Positions 19,875-29,159 of a stretch of DNA of 64,000 nt are shown in pieces (within the stretch, counting starts at the first letter, position 1; each line of letters begins with the position of its first letter). The notes beneath the pieces were generated by a model. The model was not told the DNA's origin. It made no database searches and saw only the letters and a program-made list of their open reading frames with translations. The stretch is from Neisseria animaloris (GTDB lineage: Bacteria; Pseudomonadota; Gammaproteobacteria; Burkholderiales; Neisseriaceae): assembly GCF_900637855.1 (NCBI RefSeq), contig NZ_LR134440.1:620001-684000 (forward strand), given 5' to 3'. The translations under genes were made by a program, and so were the position numbers.

Positions 19875-20717
19875 ATGCGCTGGGAAGGAAGAAAACGAAG
19901 TTCAAACGTAGAAGACCGCCGCGGCCAAGGCGGGCGTATTCCGGGCGGCAAAGGCACCGGCATTATCGGCATCATCATTTTATTGATCGGCGCATATTAC
20001 GGCGTAGACTTATCGGGCGTAGTCGGCACCCCGGGCATCGGCTCCCCCGCCGTGCAGCAAACCAAACTCGACAGCAAACTGGAAGCCCAACTGAAAGGAA
20101 TCGCCGAAGTAACGCTTGCCAGCACCGAAACCGTATGGAGCGAGTATTTTGCCAAAAACGGCAGCCGTTATGCTCCACCCACACTCGTGCTCTACACCGC
20201 CGGCACGCAAACCGCCTGCGGCACGGGACAAGCCGCCATGGGGCCGTTTTACTGCCCTGCCGACCGCAAAGTTTATTTGGATTTGTCTTTCTACGAAGAC
20301 ATGCACAAAAAGCTTGGTGCTTCGGGTGATGCGGCCTTCGCTTATGTAATCGCCCACGAAGTCGGCCATCATGTGCAAAACCTGCTCGGCGTATTGCCGC
20401 AAGTGAATCAGGCACAGCAAACCGCCGGAAAAGCGCAGGCCAACGCCTTGTCGGTCAAACTCGAACTTCAGGCGGACTGTTTCGCCGGCATATGGGCGCA
20501 TTACGCCGCCAACGACAATTTGTTTGAACAAGGCGACTTGGAAGAAGCGTTCAATGCCGCCGAAGCCGTCGGCGACGACCGCCTGCAACAGCAATCACAA
20601 GGTTACGTTGTGCCGGACAGCTTCACGCACGGTTCGTCCGCACAACGCCTGACATGGTTCAAACGCGGCCTGAAAAGCGGCGACATCAACCAATGCAACA
20701 CATTCGCATCGAATTAA
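19875..20717 (+). CDS. ypfJ: YpfJ-like neutral zinc metallopeptidase, membrane-anchored
   Basis: 280 aa. A short basic N-terminus ([20 protein letters not shown]) typical of the YpfJ/KPN_02809 family is followed by one transmembrane helix ([18 protein letters not shown]). The large remaining domain carries HEVGHH at 161-166, a zincin HExxH active site, and [10 protein letters not shown] with the likely third metal ligand. C-terminal [20 protein letters not shown] is also family-typical. The substrate is unknown. AAAGGAATCC ribosome site precedes ATG. Confidence 0.9.
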   Translation: MRWEGRKRSSNVEDRRGQGGRIPGGKGTGIIGIIILLIGAYYGVDLSGVVGTPGIGSPAVQQTKLDSKLEAQLKGIAEVTLASTETVWSEYFAKNGSRYAPPTLVLYTAGTQTACGTGQAAMGPFYCPADRKVYLDLSFYEDMHKKLGASGDAAFAYVIAHEVGHHVQNLLGVLPQVNQAQQTAGKAQANALSVKLELQADCFAGIWAHYAANDNLFEQGDLEEAFNAAEAVGDDRLQQQSQGYVVPDSFTHGSSAQRLTWFKRGLKSGDINQCNTFASN

Positions 20718-20733
20718 ATCCGTATGATATACA

Positions 20734-20766
20734 AAGGCCGTCTGAAAAAAGTTTTCAGACGGCCTT
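20734..20766. terminator. Inverted DUS hairpin after the YpfJ-like gene
   Basis: AAGGCCGTCTGAAAA and TTTTCAGACGGCCTT, 16 bases after the stop. Confidence 0.75.
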
Positions 20767-20898
20767 CTCTATATTTAGCTACAATAACACTCTATTTCCG
20801 GCCTATAACTTTAAAAAGCTGTTAAATCAAGCTAACCTGCTTGCGTACCCTTTTCCGTAGATTTATATCTTAACCCATCCTTTCCATACCGTTTAAAC

Positions 20899-21525
20899 AT
20901 GAAAAACATCGTTATCCTGATTTCCGGCCGCGGCAGTAACATGCAGGCCGTCGTCAATGCCGAAATTCCCAATGCCCGCATCGCCGCCGTATTGAGCAAC
21001 AATGAAAACGCCGCCGGTTTGGCTTGGGCTACGGAACGCGGCATCGCCACCGACTGTCTCAACCATAAAAGTTTCGGCAGCCGCCTTGAATTTGATCAGG
21101 CTATGATGCGGAAAATCGACGCATACCACCCCGATTTGGTGGTGCTGGCGGGTTTCATGCGCATTCTCACGCCCGAGTTCTGCCGCCGTTACGAAGGCCG
21201 CCTGATCAATATCCACCCTTCGCTGCTGCCGGCCTTTACCGGCCTGCACACACACGAACGCGCGCTGGAAGCCGGCTGCCGGATTGCCGGCTGCACCATC
21301 CATTTCGTTACGCCCGAGCTGGATTGCGGCCCGATTATTTCGCAAGGTGTCGTGCCGGTTTACGACAACGATACCGCCGACAATATCGCCGCACGGGTAT
21401 TGGAAGTGGAACACCGCCTTCTGCCCCAGGCTGTGGCCGATTTTGTAGAAGGCCGTCTGAAAATCAACGGCAACCGCGTGATGAATCCGCGGCACCGTCC
21501 GGAAAAACAACCGTTGCTGGCCTGA
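20899..21525 (+). CDS. purN: Phosphoribosylglycinamide formyltransferase
   Basis: 208 aa. Transfers a formyl group from 10-formyltetrahydrofolate to GAR, the third step of purine synthesis. LISGRGSNMQAV at 8-18 binds the phosphate. The catalytic triad is visible: Asn104 and His106 in INIHPSLLP, and Asp142 in TPELDCGPIISQ. The tail includes a DUS-encoded GRLKING. A 21-base gap separates it from the DUF3108 gene, so the two are likely co-transcribed. Confidence 0.96.
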   Translation: MKNIVILISGRGSNMQAVVNAEIPNARIAAVLSNNENAAGLAWATERGIATDCLNHKSFGSRLEFDQAMMRKIDAYHPDLVVLAGFMRILTPEFCRRYEGRLINIHPSLLPAFTGLHTHERALEAGCRIAGCTIHFVTPELDCGPIISQGVVPVYDNDTADNIAARVLEVEHRLLPQAVADFVEGRLKINGNRVMNPRHRPEKQPLLA

Positions 21526-21546
21526 TTTCCCGAGAAAGGAAACCGC

Positions 21547-22209
21547 ATGAAAAAATTAAATTTGACCCTACTTTCCGCCGTATTTGCTTCACCGGTATTT
21601 GCCTCGGAGCTTCCCCAATCTGCCGAACTCAAATATTCGGGCAGCTACGGCATTCCCGCTACCATGACTTTTACCCGAAGCGGAAACAGCTACAAAATCG
21701 TATCGCGCATCAAAGTGCCGCTATACAGCATCCGCTTCGAGTCCGGCGGCACCGTATCCGGCAACACGCTCAAACCCGCCTACTATAAAGATGTGCGCGG
21801 CGGCAAAACTTATGCGGAAGCCAAATTCGGTAACGGCCAAGTTACCTACGGCAAAACCGGTGAACAGAAAACCGAAGTCTCTTCCGGCATCACGATGGAT
21901 TTATTTACTCTCGCATGGCAACTTGCCGCCAACGATGCCAAACTCCCGTCCGGCCTGCGTATTACCAACGGCAAAAAAATCTACCGCGTCGGCAGCCTGA
22001 ACAGCGCGGGCAGTTCGCAATATAAAATCGGTGGCGGCACAACTACAGTCAACAAATACCGTATCCAACGCGGCGACAGTACGGTCAATTATGCGTTTGC
22101 ACCGGATTTTAATAATATTCCAGCCCAAATCAGCTACACCGATGACGGCAAAACCTACAATCTCAAACTCACCGGTGTGAAAATTAACGGCAAAGAAGTC
22201 AAACCTTGA
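21547..22209 (+). CDS. Exported DUF3108 domain protein
   Basis: 220 aa with a signal peptide (MKKLNLTLLSAVFASPVFA). The mature protein is beta-rich: alternating strands such as AELKYSGSYGIPATMTF and YKIVSRIKVPLYSIRFESGG, typical of DUF3108. Periplasmic; no known activity. AGAAAGGA precedes the ATG. Located directly after purN; convergent with dcuB. Confidence 0.85.
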   Translation: MKKLNLTLLSAVFASPVFASELPQSAELKYSGSYGIPATMTFTRSGNSYKIVSRIKVPLYSIRFESGGTVSGNTLKPAYYKDVRGGKTYAEAKFGNGQVTYGKTGEQKTEVSSGITMDLFTLAWQLAANDAKLPSGLRITNGKKIYRVGSLNSAGSSQYKIGGGTTTVNKYRIQRGDSTVNYAFAPDFNNIPAQISYTDDGKTYNLKLTGVKINGKEVKP

Positions 22210-22223
22210 CAGTATGCAAAAGT

Positions 22224-22260
22224 AAAGAGGCCGTCTGAAAAGTTTTCAGACGGCCTCTTT
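22224..22260. terminator. Bidirectional DUS hairpin between DUF3108 gene and dcuB
   Basis: AAAGAGGCCGTCTGAAAA and TTTTCAGACGGCCTCTTT form an 18-base perfect stem with T-rich flanks on both strands. Confidence 0.85.
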
Positions 22261-22282
22261 TACCATAAGAACTTCAGATTTA

Positions 22283-23596
22283 TTATAAAAATAACTCAGC
22301 AAACAATAAACCGAATGCCAAACTGAATACCATGCTCAAAAGACCCGGAATCATAAAACTGTGGTTAAAAATAAAGCGTCCGATTTTGGTTGAGCCTGTA
22401 CTGTCAAAATCAATTGCAGCAATAATCGGACCGTAGTTCGGAATGAAGAAATAACCGTTTACTGCCACAAACGTACCGATAATAATCGGTGCAGGTACGC
22501 CCAGAGAAATCGCCACCGGGAATAAAGTTGCCACGGTAGCCCCTTGGCTGTTTACCAACACAGACAACACAAACAGCGCAAAGGCAAAAGTCCACGGCGC
22601 AGTTTGCACCAAGCCTGATACAGCTTCCTGCACTTCCGGCAAATGGCCGTGCATCAAAGTATCGCCCAACCAAGCAATACCAAATACCGCAATTACCGCA
22701 CGCATACCCGCATGAAATACAGAACCTTTGGTAATATCATCACTGTTCGGTTTGCAAAACAGAATAATCAACGCGCCGGCAGAAAGCATTACAATTTCAA
22801 TCGTATGCGCCATACCCATCGGTTTACCCTCGAATACCGGACGTAGCCCGGGTATCGCCCCCATTACCACAACCAACAGCGCAGCAAAAAGGAAAATACC
22901 CAAAGATACTTTAGCGGTTTTACTTACTTCAGTCTCGCCTGTATCAACTTGGGCATTATTCATAGCCAAATATTCAGGGTCTTTCAAAAGGGCTTGGTAA
23001 TGCGGGTCATTCTTTAACTCTTTACCCATTTTATTTACAAATACGCAAGCCAGGGCAATACCTAATACTGTTGCCGGAACCGTTACTTTCAATACATCGC
23101 CCAATGTAATATTTTGCGGTTCCAAGTAAGCCACACACGCAACAACCGCAGCAGCGATCGGGCTGGCAACAATTGCAAACTGAGAAGCAATTACGGCCAT
23201 AGAAAGCGGCCGTTCGGGGCGCACACCGTTACGACGGCTCACTTCGGCGATAACCGGCAGCACCGAATAAGCAACATGCCCGGTACCGGCCAATACAGTG
23301 AAAGTATAAGTTACCGCAGGTGCGACAAAAGTGATGTACTTTGGATTTTTATGCAGGATGCGCGTAGCGATTTTAATCATATAATCCAAACCGCCCGAAG
23401 CCTGCATGGCAGCAGCAGCGGACACCACCGCCATAATCATCAACATCACATCAATAGGCGGGCTGGTAGGCTGCAAGCCGAAACCGAATGCGAGCACGGC
23501 CAAACCAATACCGCCAAAAACCCCCAAACCGATACCACCAACCCGGGCACCCATCAAAATGCACAACAAAACAATGGCAAATTGAAGAAAAAACAT
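22283..23596 (-). CDS. dcuB: Anaerobic C4-dicarboxylate transporter, Dcu family (DcuB-like)
   Basis: 437 aa, about 10-12 hydrophobic helices. The N-terminus ([20 protein letters not shown]), [45 protein letters not shown] and VRPERPL match the DcuA/DcuB family; several positions are closer to DcuB as I recall it. Such carriers exchange fumarate or aspartate for succinate during anaerobic growth. Divergent from grcA across a 401-base AT-rich gap. DcuA versus DcuB needs a tree. Confidence 0.88.
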   Translation of the reverse strand: MFFLQFAIVLLCILMGARVGGIGLGVFGGIGLAVLAFGFGLQPTSPPIDVMLMIMAVVSAAAAMQASGGLDYMIKIATRILHKNPKYITFVAPAVTYTFTVLAGTGHVAYSVLPVIAEVSRRNGVRPERPLSMAVIASQFAIVASPIAAAVVACVAYLEPQNITLGDVLKVTVPATVLGIALACVFVNKMGKELKNDPHYQALLKDPEYLAMNNAQVDTGETEVSKTAKVSLGIFLFAALLVVVMGAIPGLRPVFEGKPMGMAHTIEIVMLSAGALIILFCKPNSDDITKGSVFHAGMRAVIAVFGIAWLGDTLMHGHLPEVQEAVSGLVQTAPWTFAFALFVLSVLVNSQGATVATLFPVAISLGVPAPIIIGTFVAVNGYFFIPNYGPIIAAIDFDSTGSTKIGRFIFNHSFMIPGLLSMVFSLAFGLLFAELFL

Positions 23597-23897
23597 AATT
23601 AATTACTCCGCAGAATACAAAAATACCGTTAAGCGCCAAAAGTTCTCAATAGCAGTACCAAAACAAAAACCGGCTGCTTTTTCAACTTTACATAACTCTT
23701 AACCAATATTAACCTTTAATCAAAAAATCTATAAATCCGTGCATATTTGTAACATAATTTCACGCAATCTGGAATATCTACATAATAATCGTACTTAACG
23801 ACAAAACCATTCAGAAAAGTAAAATAATATTTACAAATAACGAGTTAATATACTTTTTATCCATTTACCCGGCTTATTCCGTGTAGCCCTCCGTAAC
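23597..23897. other. AT-rich intergenic region between dcuB and grcA
   Basis: Strongly AT-rich with no DUS and no gene. It must hold the dcuB promoter on the minus strand; I could not find a convincing FNR box on the dcuB side. Confidence 0.5.
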
Positions 23898-23911
23898 TTG
23901 ATTTAAGTCAA
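23898..23911 (+). promoter_or_regulatory. FNR-type operator upstream of grcA
   Basis: TTGATTTAAGTCAA: half sites TTGAT and GTCAA around a 4-base spacer, 9 of 10 fits to TTGAT-N4-ATCAA. Its centre is about 41 bases ahead of the start site predicted from the -10 box at 23931, the class II activator position. Confidence 0.7.
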
Positions 23912-23930
23912 TTTAAATTCATACGCGAGG

Positions 23931-23936
23931 TATACA
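23931..23936 (+). promoter_or_regulatory. -10 box of grcA
   Basis: TATACA (TATACAAT) with no matching -35; the FNR-type box sits in its place. Predicted start near 23943-23946 gives a leader of about 52 bases. Confidence 0.6.
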
Positions 23937-23997
23937 ATGTTCTATCTAATTAATGAATTAAATACTAAATTCAATTTAACACGAGAAAGGATAAAAC

Positions 23998-24384
23998 ATG
24001 ATCAAAGGTATTCAAATTACTCAAGCTGCCGACTCAGCCCTGCTGAACTCATTCTGGCTGCTCGACGAAGATACTAAAGAAGTACGCTGCTTGTGCGTTA
24101 AAGGCGGCAAATTCAAAGAAGACGAAGTAGTTGCTTTGTCTGCATTGGGTGAAGTTTCTTACCAAGAGGTTCCGGTTGACATTTCTGTCCGCCCAAAAGT
24201 AGAAGGCGGCCAACATTTGAATGTAAACGTACTTACCCGTGAAACATTGGAAGATGCCGTGGCAAATCCTGACAAATATCCGCAATTAACCATTCGCGTT
24301 TCAGGTTATGCCGTTCGCTTCAATTCACTGACTCCCGAACAGCAACGCGACGTTATCGCCCGTACCTTTACCAACAGCCTGTAA
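23998..24384 (+). CDS. grcA: Autonomous glycyl radical cofactor
   Basis: 128 aa, nearly colinear with E. coli YfiD/GrcA, including [17 protein letters not shown] and [19 protein letters not shown]. Gly103 in RVSGYAVRF is the residue that takes the radical. The protein replaces the oxygen-damaged C-terminal part of pyruvate formate-lyase and restores its activity. Its promoter bears an FNR-type box, as for E. coli yfiD. No pyruvate formate-lyase or activase lies in the window. CGAGAAAGGA ribosome site. Own terminator downstream. Confidence 0.96.
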   Translation: MIKGIQITQAADSALLNSFWLLDEDTKEVRCLCVKGGKFKEDEVVALSALGEVSYQEVPVDISVRPKVEGGQHLNVNVLTRETLEDAVANPDKYPQLTIRVSGYAVRFNSLTPEQQRDVIARTFTNSL

Positions 24385-24400
24385 CGGTTTGGTAGCAAAG

Positions 24401-24433
24401 ACTGCCGCTTTATCAAAACAGCGGCAGTTTTTT
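24401..24433 (+). terminator. Intrinsic terminator of grcA
   Basis: ACTGCCGCT and AGCGGCAGT pair around a 10-base loop and are followed by six T. Not DUS-derived. Confidence 0.92.
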
Positions 24434-24459
24434 ATCAAAATTAAAAAATCAATAAGCGT

Positions 24460-24492
24460 AGGCCGTCTGAAAACTTATTTTCAGACGGCCTC
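24460..24492. terminator. Inverted DUS hairpin downstream of clpA
   Basis: AGGCCGTCTGAAAA and TTTTCAGACGGCCT, between grcA and the end of the minus-strand clpA. Confidence 0.75.
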
Positions 24493-24506
24493 TCTCCAAA
24501 AAACAA

Positions 24507-26792
24507 TCAAACAGCTACTTCCACTGTTTTCTTACTCTCGGAAGGCCTTTTAAAACTTAAAACGGCTTCTTCTTTTTCCATATGCCAGTCTATCCTAACA
24601 AATCCACCGTCTGCAAGTTTTCCAAACAGCAACTCATCAGCCAGAGCTTTACGGATTTTGTCTTGAATCAGCCTGTTCATCGGGCGGGCACCCATTTGCG
24701 GATCAAAACCTTTTTTCGCCAAATATTGACGCAATGCAGGAGTAAATTCAACTTCCACTTTTTTATCAAGCAATTGCTGTTCAAGCTGGAGCAGGAATTT
24801 GTCCACCACTTTGACAATCACGGCTTCATCCAAAGGAGCAAAAGAAATCACGGCATCCAAGCGGTTGCGGAATTCGGGAGAAAACTGTTTGTTGATGGCC
24901 TGCATTTCATCGCCGCGTTCACGCTTCGGTGTAAATCCCACTCCGGGCTTACTCAAACTTTCCGCACCGGCATTGGTAGTCATGATAATGATTACATTGC
25001 GGAAATCGGCGCTTTTACCGTTATTGTCGGTGAGTCTGCCGTAATCCATCACCTGCAACAGTACATTGAAAATATCGGGGTGCGCTTTTTCGATTTCGTC
25101 CAACAACAATACGCAGAACGGCTGCTTGCTGATGGCCTCGGTCAATAAACCGCCCTGTTCGAAACCGACATATCCCGGCGGGGAACCGATCAAGCGCGAT
25201 ACCGCATGACGTTCCATATATTCGGACATATCGAAACGCTGCAACGGCACACCGAGCGAAAAAGCAAGCTGCTTGGCCACTTCGGTTTTACCGACACCGG
25301 TCGGACCGGAAAACAGAAAACTGCCGATGGGTTTTTCAGGCTGCCCCAAACCCGAACGTGCCATTTTTACGGCCGCCACCAACGCATCAATGGCATTATC
25401 CTGCCCGAATACCATGTTTTTCAGATTACGACCCAAATATTGCAGCACCTGTCTGTCATCATGCGAAACGGTTTTTTCCGGAATACGCGCCACATTTGCC
25501 ACTACCGCCTCAATTTGTGCCTTACCAATTACTTTTTTCTGTTTGGACTTTGGCAGAATCCGCTGTGCGGCTCCTGCTTCATCCATCACATCGATTGCTT
25601 TATCAGGCAGAAAGCGGTCGTTGATATAGCGGGCCGAAAGCTCGGCAGCCGCTTCCAATGCCCCACCGGTATAGCGCACCTGATGGAAACTTTCAAACAT
25701 CGGTTTCAGGCCGCGCAAAATCTGCACGGTTTCAGCAACGCTGGGTTCGACAATGTCGATTTTTTGAAAACGGCGGCTCAGGGCGTGGTCTTTATCGAAA
25801 ATGGTGCGGTATTCGTCGTAAGTAGTGGCACCGATACAGCGCAACTGACCTTTGGCCAAAGCAGGTTTAAACAGATTCGAAGCATCCATCGTTCCTCCTG
25901 AAACACTGCCTGCTCCGATAATAGTATGAATTTCATCCACAAACAAAATAGCGTTCGGAATCTGGGCAAGCTGTTTTAAGACGGCCTTTACCCGTGCCTC
26001 AAAATCACCGCGATATTTAGTTCCTGCCAACAAGGAACCCATATCCAGCGAAAACACCGTTGCACCACCCAAAGTTTCCGGCACGCTGCCGTTTACAATC
26101 TGATACGCTAATCCTTCAGCCAATGCTGTTTTACCTACGCCGGCTTCTCCAACTAAAATCGGATTGTTTTTGCGTCGGCGGCACAATACTTGTACCAAAC
26201 GCTCCATTTCATGCTTGCGGCCAATCAAAGGATCAATACGCCCTGCTTTCACTTCGGCATTCAGGTTGACGGTATAGTTGTCCAAAGCATCACTGTTTTC
26301 TGAAGATGCAGAACCATCGTCCGAATAATCGTTGCCATCTTCATGATGGTTTTCAGATGCCGTACCGTAAGCCAAGCAACGCAAAACATCGTAACGGCTT
26401 ACTGACTGCAATTGCAGGAAATATACGGCATGGCTTTCGCTCTCGCTCATCAAGGCAACCAATATATCGAGCGGATATACTTCCTTTTTATCGGCCGACT
26501 GTACATGCATGATGGCCCGCTGCACGACACGCTGGAAACCAATGGTAGGTTGCGTTTCGGTTCGATCAAACAGGTGCTGCGGCAATTCAGGTGTATTTTC
26601 TTCAATACTTTCCTCGAGTTGACGCGACAAAATATCGCTGTCTACCCCGCATTGCTCCAATACATTGCGCACATCCTGACTGTGCTCGATAAGCGCCAGC
26701 AATAAATGTTCCAAACTGATTAACTCATGTTTTTTCTCCCGCGCATGTGTATAAATATACTGAAAAATCTGCTCAAGTTCGGTGGAAATCAT
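24507..26792 (-). CDS. clpA: ATP-dependent Clp protease ATPase subunit ClpA
   Basis: 761 aa. The N-domain (1 to about 145, LEHLLLALIEHSQDVRNVLE) binds ClpS. The first AAA+ module has GEAGVGKTALAEGL and VDEIHTIIGAG; the second has SGPTGVGKTEVAKQLA and LLDEIEKAHPDIFNVLLQVM; the tail is C-terminal D2-small. It unfolds substrates for ClpP. Coupled to clpS 5 bases upstream. A low-complexity acidic linker (HHEDGNDYSDDGSASSENSD) separates N-domain and first ATPase. Confidence 0.96.
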   Translation of the reverse strand: MISTELEQIFQYIYTHAREKKHELISLEHLLLALIEHSQDVRNVLEQCGVDSDILSRQLEESIEENTPELPQHLFDRTETQPTIGFQRVVQRAIMHVQSADKKEVYPLDILVALMSESESHAVYFLQLQSVSRYDVLRCLAYGTASENHHEDGNDYSDDGSASSENSDALDNYTVNLNAEVKAGRIDPLIGRKHEMERLVQVLCRRRKNNPILVGEAGVGKTALAEGLAYQIVNGSVPETLGGATVFSLDMGSLLAGTKYRGDFEARVKAVLKQLAQIPNAILFVDEIHTIIGAGSVSGGTMDASNLFKPALAKGQLRCIGATTYDEYRTIFDKDHALSRRFQKIDIVEPSVAETVQILRGLKPMFESFHQVRYTGGALEAAAELSARYINDRFLPDKAIDVMDEAGAAQRILPKSKQKKVIGKAQIEAVVANVARIPEKTVSHDDRQVLQYLGRNLKNMVFGQDNAIDALVAAVKMARSGLGQPEKPIGSFLFSGPTGVGKTEVAKQLAFSLGVPLQRFDMSEYMERHAVSRLIGSPPGYVGFEQGGLLTEAISKQPFCVLLLDEIEKAHPDIFNVLLQVMDYGRLTDNNGKSADFRNVIIIMTTNAGAESLSKPGVGFTPKRERGDEMQAINKQFSPEFRNRLDAVISFAPLDEAVIVKVVDKFLLQLEQQLLDKKVEVEFTPALRQYLAKKGFDPQMGARPMNRLIQDKIRKALADELLFGKLADGGFVRIDWHMEKEEAVLSFKRPSESKKTVEVAV

Positions 26793-26797
26793 TTAAT

Positions 26798-27109
26798 TTA
26801 AACCTCCTCAATAATACATTGCAGCGGATGTCCCTCGGCCTTCGCCCACTGCATCACCTGCTGTTGTTTGGTATAAGCAATATCGCGCGTATAAATACCG
26901 CACAATCCTTTACCCTCATGATGAACCAGCAACATAACCGCTACCGCTTTATCTTGCGGCAACATGAAAATTTCGGTCAACACCTGCACCACAAAATCCA
27001 TCGTGGTGTAGTCGTCATTCAATAAAAACACACCGATTTTTTTAGGCGGAGGAATGTTTTCCTTAACGGTTTCATTTTCAATTTTATGCTTGATATTAAC
27101 TTTGCTCAT
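26798..27109 (-). CDS. clpS: ATP-dependent Clp protease adaptor ClpS
   Basis: 103 aa. An unstructured N-terminus (about 1-25) is followed by the ClpS core with GVFLLNDDYTTMDFVVQVL and VHHEGKGLCGIYTRDIA. It delivers N-end-rule substrates to ClpA. First gene of the clpS-clpA operon, divergent from the cold shock gene. Confidence 0.96.
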   Translation of the reverse strand: MSKVNIKHKIENETVKENIPPPKKIGVFLLNDDYTTMDFVVQVLTEIFMLPQDKAVAVMLLVHHEGKGLCGIYTRDIAYTKQQQVMQWAKAEGHPLQCIIEEV

Positions 27110-27194
27110 ATTAATTTTTACAGGTATTTTAAATATGGTTTATGTTGTTTTTTGCGTTATTTTAATAAATTTCGGCTTTTTTCCCAAACACTAC

Positions 27195-27223
27195 TTGACT
27201 ACACTCCTTAACATAGGTAAAAA
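27195..27223 (+). promoter_or_regulatory. Candidate promoter of the cold shock gene
   Basis: TTGACT (27195-27200), 17-base spacer, TAAAAA (27218-27223). A start near 27230 would leave a leader of about 130 bases, in line with the long structured leaders of cold shock mRNAs. Confidence 0.5.
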
Positions 27224-27357
27224 GCCTTCCTAAGCAGAGCTTGGCATCCCGGCATAAAGCATAATGGTTTGGAGAAACTCAAAACTTTTAAGTTGTCCGC
27301 TTTGCCTATATTTGCTGTTTTCGTTATTTTTTTGTTATTTTTAGTATAGGAAGTGCA

Positions 27358-27561
27358 ATGGCAACCGGTATTGTTAAATGGTTTAACGACGCTAAAGGTT
27401 TTGGTTTTATTACTCCGGACGAAGGTGGTGAAGATTTGTTCGCCCACTTCTCTGCAATCAACATGGAAGGTTTCAAAACATTGAAAGAAGGCCAACGCGT
27501 TTCTTTCGAAGTTACTACCGGCCCTAAAGGCAAGCAAGCCGCCAACATTCAGGCTGCTTAA
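27358..27561 (+). CDS. Cold shock protein, CspA family
   Basis: 67 aa single cold-shock domain. RNP1 (KGFGFITPD) and RNP2 (DLFAHFSAI) nucleic-acid-binding motifs are both intact. Acts as an RNA chaperone or single-strand binder. Ribosome site AGGAAG 7 bases before the ATG. Long leader upstream; own terminator downstream. Several paralogues are usual, so the letter suffix is not assigned. Confidence 0.95.
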   Translation: MATGIVKWFNDAKGFGFITPDEGGEDLFAHFSAINMEGFKTLKEGQRVSFEVTTGPKGKQAANIQAA

Positions 27562-27601
27562 TTTGATTGAACCGGTTTTTTCCGGCTGCAATAACCAAAC
27601 T

Positions 27602-27634
27602 ATGGCGGGTTTTTAACCTGCCATTCGTTTTTTC
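27602..27634 (+). terminator. Intrinsic terminator of the cold shock gene
   Basis: ATGGCGGG and CCTGCCAT pair (one G-U) around TTTTTAA, then TTCG and a seven-T run that merges into a reverse DUS. Confidence 0.8.
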
Positions 27635-27643
27635 AGACGGCCT

Positions 27644-27859
27644 ATGAATCCCGACTACCAACGTGCTTTACAACAACTCGACGAATTAATGGTTTTTTTC
27701 CGCTCCACCGGAGAAGTAAGCTGTACCGTTGCCGAGCAGGAAGACATTATTCTGATCAAGCTCAACAGTTTGAAGCATACTCTCAAACCTGAAGACACCC
27801 AAGCCATACACAATATCGACCGATACTACCGCCGCCACATCCGCCATGACCACGATTAA
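27644..27859 (+). CDS. Small protein of unknown function
   Basis: 71 aa, not recognised. Mostly helical and acidic with a His/Arg-rich end (YYRRHIRHDHD). The start codon lies directly after a reverse DUS (TTTTTCAGACGGCCT), which leaves no clear ribosome site. The 14-base overlap with the downstream DUF1653 gene argues that it is really translated and coupled. No signal peptide or membrane segment. Confidence 0.6.
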   Translation: MNPDYQRALQQLDELMVFFRSTGEVSCTVAEQEDIILIKLNSLKHTLKPEDTQAIHNIDRYYRRHIRHDHD

Positions 27860-28064
27860 ACCCGGCATCTACCGCCATTACAAAGGTAATCTATACGAAG
27901 TGATCGGCACCGCGCAGCATTCCGAAACCGAAGAAAAAATGGTTGTATACCGCGCTTTATACGGCGACTTCGGATTATGGGTACGCCCCGCCGGTATGTT
28001 TGCGGAAACAATAACCGACAACGGCCAAGAACTGTCGCGCTTCACCTGCGTCAAATCATTCTGA
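27846..28064 (+). CDS. DUF1653 domain protein
   Basis: 72 aa. Whole length matches DUF1653: PGIYRHYKGNLYEVIGTAQH, VVYRALYGDFGLWVRP and an ending FTCVKSF. A small beta-barrel-like domain of unknown role. It overlaps the preceding 71-aa gene by 14 bases in another frame; GCCACATCCGCC lies upstream of its ATG with no strong ribosome site, so coupling is likely. Confidence 0.85.
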   Translation: MTTIKPGIYRHYKGNLYEVIGTAQHSETEEKMVVYRALYGDFGLWVRPAGMFAETITDNGQELSRFTCVKSF

Positions 28065-28083
28065 TTGTTCAGACGGCCTCTGT

Positions 28084-28089
28084 TAAAAT
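28084..28089 (+). promoter_or_regulatory. Extended -10 of the smpB promoter between two DUS
   Basis: TGTTAAAAT (TG-n-TAAAAT) sits between TTCAGACGGCCT (28068-28079) and AGGCCGTCTGAA (28094-28105), 39 bases before the smpB start. Confidence 0.55.
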
Positions 28090-28127
28090 ACCGAGGCCGT
28101 CTGAAAAACATTTAAGCGATATCCACC

Positions 28128-28574
28128 ATGAGCATAGCCAATAATAAAAAAGCGTTTCACGATTACTTTATTGAAGACCAGATCGAAGCCGGTTTGGTGT
28201 TGGAAGGCTGGGAAGTCAAAGCCATCCGTGCCGGCCGCGTGCAGTTGAAGGAAAGCTATATCCATTGGAAAAAAGATGCTTTCTATCTGGTCGGCTGCCA
28301 TATTACCGCCCTGCCCACCGCATCCACCCACGTGAAACCCGATCCCGTCCGCCAACGCAAACTCCTACTGAAACAATCGGAAATAAACAAGCTCATTGGA
28401 AAAACGGAGCGGGCAGGTTACACCATCGTGCCCTTAAATATGCACTATCATCGCGGAAAAATCAAAATGGACATCGGCTTGGCCAAAGGTAAGAAACAAC
28501 ACGACAAACGCCAAAGCATAAAAGAAGCCGACTGGAAACGCGAAAAACAGCGCTTGATGAAAAACGCAGGATAA
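28128..28574 (+). CDS. smpB: SsrA-binding protein SmpB
   Basis: 148 aa. [40 protein letters not shown] and the basic tail [20 protein letters not shown] are the hallmarks of SmpB, which escorts tmRNA to stalled ribosomes. tmRNA itself is not seen in this window. The basic C-terminus that reaches the decoding centre is intact. Confidence 0.97.
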   Translation: MSIANNKKAFHDYFIEDQIEAGLVLEGWEVKAIRAGRVQLKESYIHWKKDAFYLVGCHITALPTASTHVKPDPVRQRKLLLKQSEINKLIGKTERAGYTIVPLNMHYHRGKIKMDIGLAKGKKQHDKRQSIKEADWKREKQRLMKNAG

Positions 28575-28731
28575 TCGGTTTCAACATTTGAAGCCGCTTT
28601 TCCCTAGCAGATTGCTCAAACCGGCATAACATTTCAGCCGTACCGAACACTCTTACAACAGGCCCTTGCACCATTTGAGTAAAAACACGCAAGAATTCTA
28701 TCCAAATCTTTTTCAGACGGCCCGCCATTTA

Positions 28732-28737
28732 TACAAT
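28732..28737 (+). promoter_or_regulatory. -10 box between two DUS, upstream of small membrane protein gene
   Basis: TACAAT (TTATACAATG) flanked by TTTTTCAGACGGCC (28709-28722) and AGGCCGTCTGAA (28740-28751), 33 bases before the start codon. Confidence 0.5.
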
Positions 28738-28769
28738 GCAGGCCGTCTGAAACTTTTCGGAAAACCGCC

Positions 28770-29108
28770 ATGCCCCAATCATCACTTGCTTTACCTTTAT
28801 TCCTCATTATCGCCGGTGCCGTTTGGTTCTTAAAAACAACCGGTATCCTACCAGCCACCACCACATTAATCGCCGGTGCATTGGCAATTGCCGGTGTCGT
28901 CGTGCTGATTATAGACGGCATCAACAAACAATCTATCGTATCCGGCCCGTTGCTGATTTACATCGGAGCAGCCGTTTATCTGAAAAGCCAATACTTGCTC
29001 GGCTACTCGCCGTTGATTGCTTTGGGCATGATGATACTGGGCTGCCTACTGCTTCTTTCCCGCAGCAACATAGTACCCTACAAGCACGACAAACTGCTCG
29101 ACAAATAA
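28770..29108 (+). CDS. Small inner-membrane protein of unknown function
   Basis: 112 aa with about four hydrophobic helices: LALPLFLIIAGAVWFLKTTG, TLIAGALAIAGVVVLIIDGI, GPLLIYIGAAVYLKS and PLIALGMMILGCLLLL. Short polar ends (NIVPYKHDKLLDK). The pattern resembles small LiaF/DUF5668-type transmembrane regions but I do not assign it. It sits between smpB and guaA with its own candidate promoter. Confidence 0.7.
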   Translation: MPQSSLALPLFLIIAGAVWFLKTTGILPATTTLIAGALAIAGVVVLIIDGINKQSIVSGPLLIYIGAAVYLKSQYLLGYSPLIALGMMILGCLLLLSRSNIVPYKHDKLLDK

Positions 29109-29153
29109 GCCTATCCTTTTATACGGAATCTCTTCAGGCCGTCTGAAAAATGG

Positions 29154-29159
29154 TACAAT
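29154..29159 (+). promoter_or_regulatory. Extended -10 of the guaA promoter between two DUS
   Basis: TGGTACAAT (TG-n-TACAAT) in the loop between AGGCCGTCTGAA (29136-29147) and TTCAGACGGCCT (29169-29180). Confidence 0.55.

Noticed and set aside
23710..23723. Possible FNR half-site (ATCAA) on the dcuB side
   Set aside because: The partner half-site does not fit (TAACC in place of TTGAT), so it is not counted as an FNR box.
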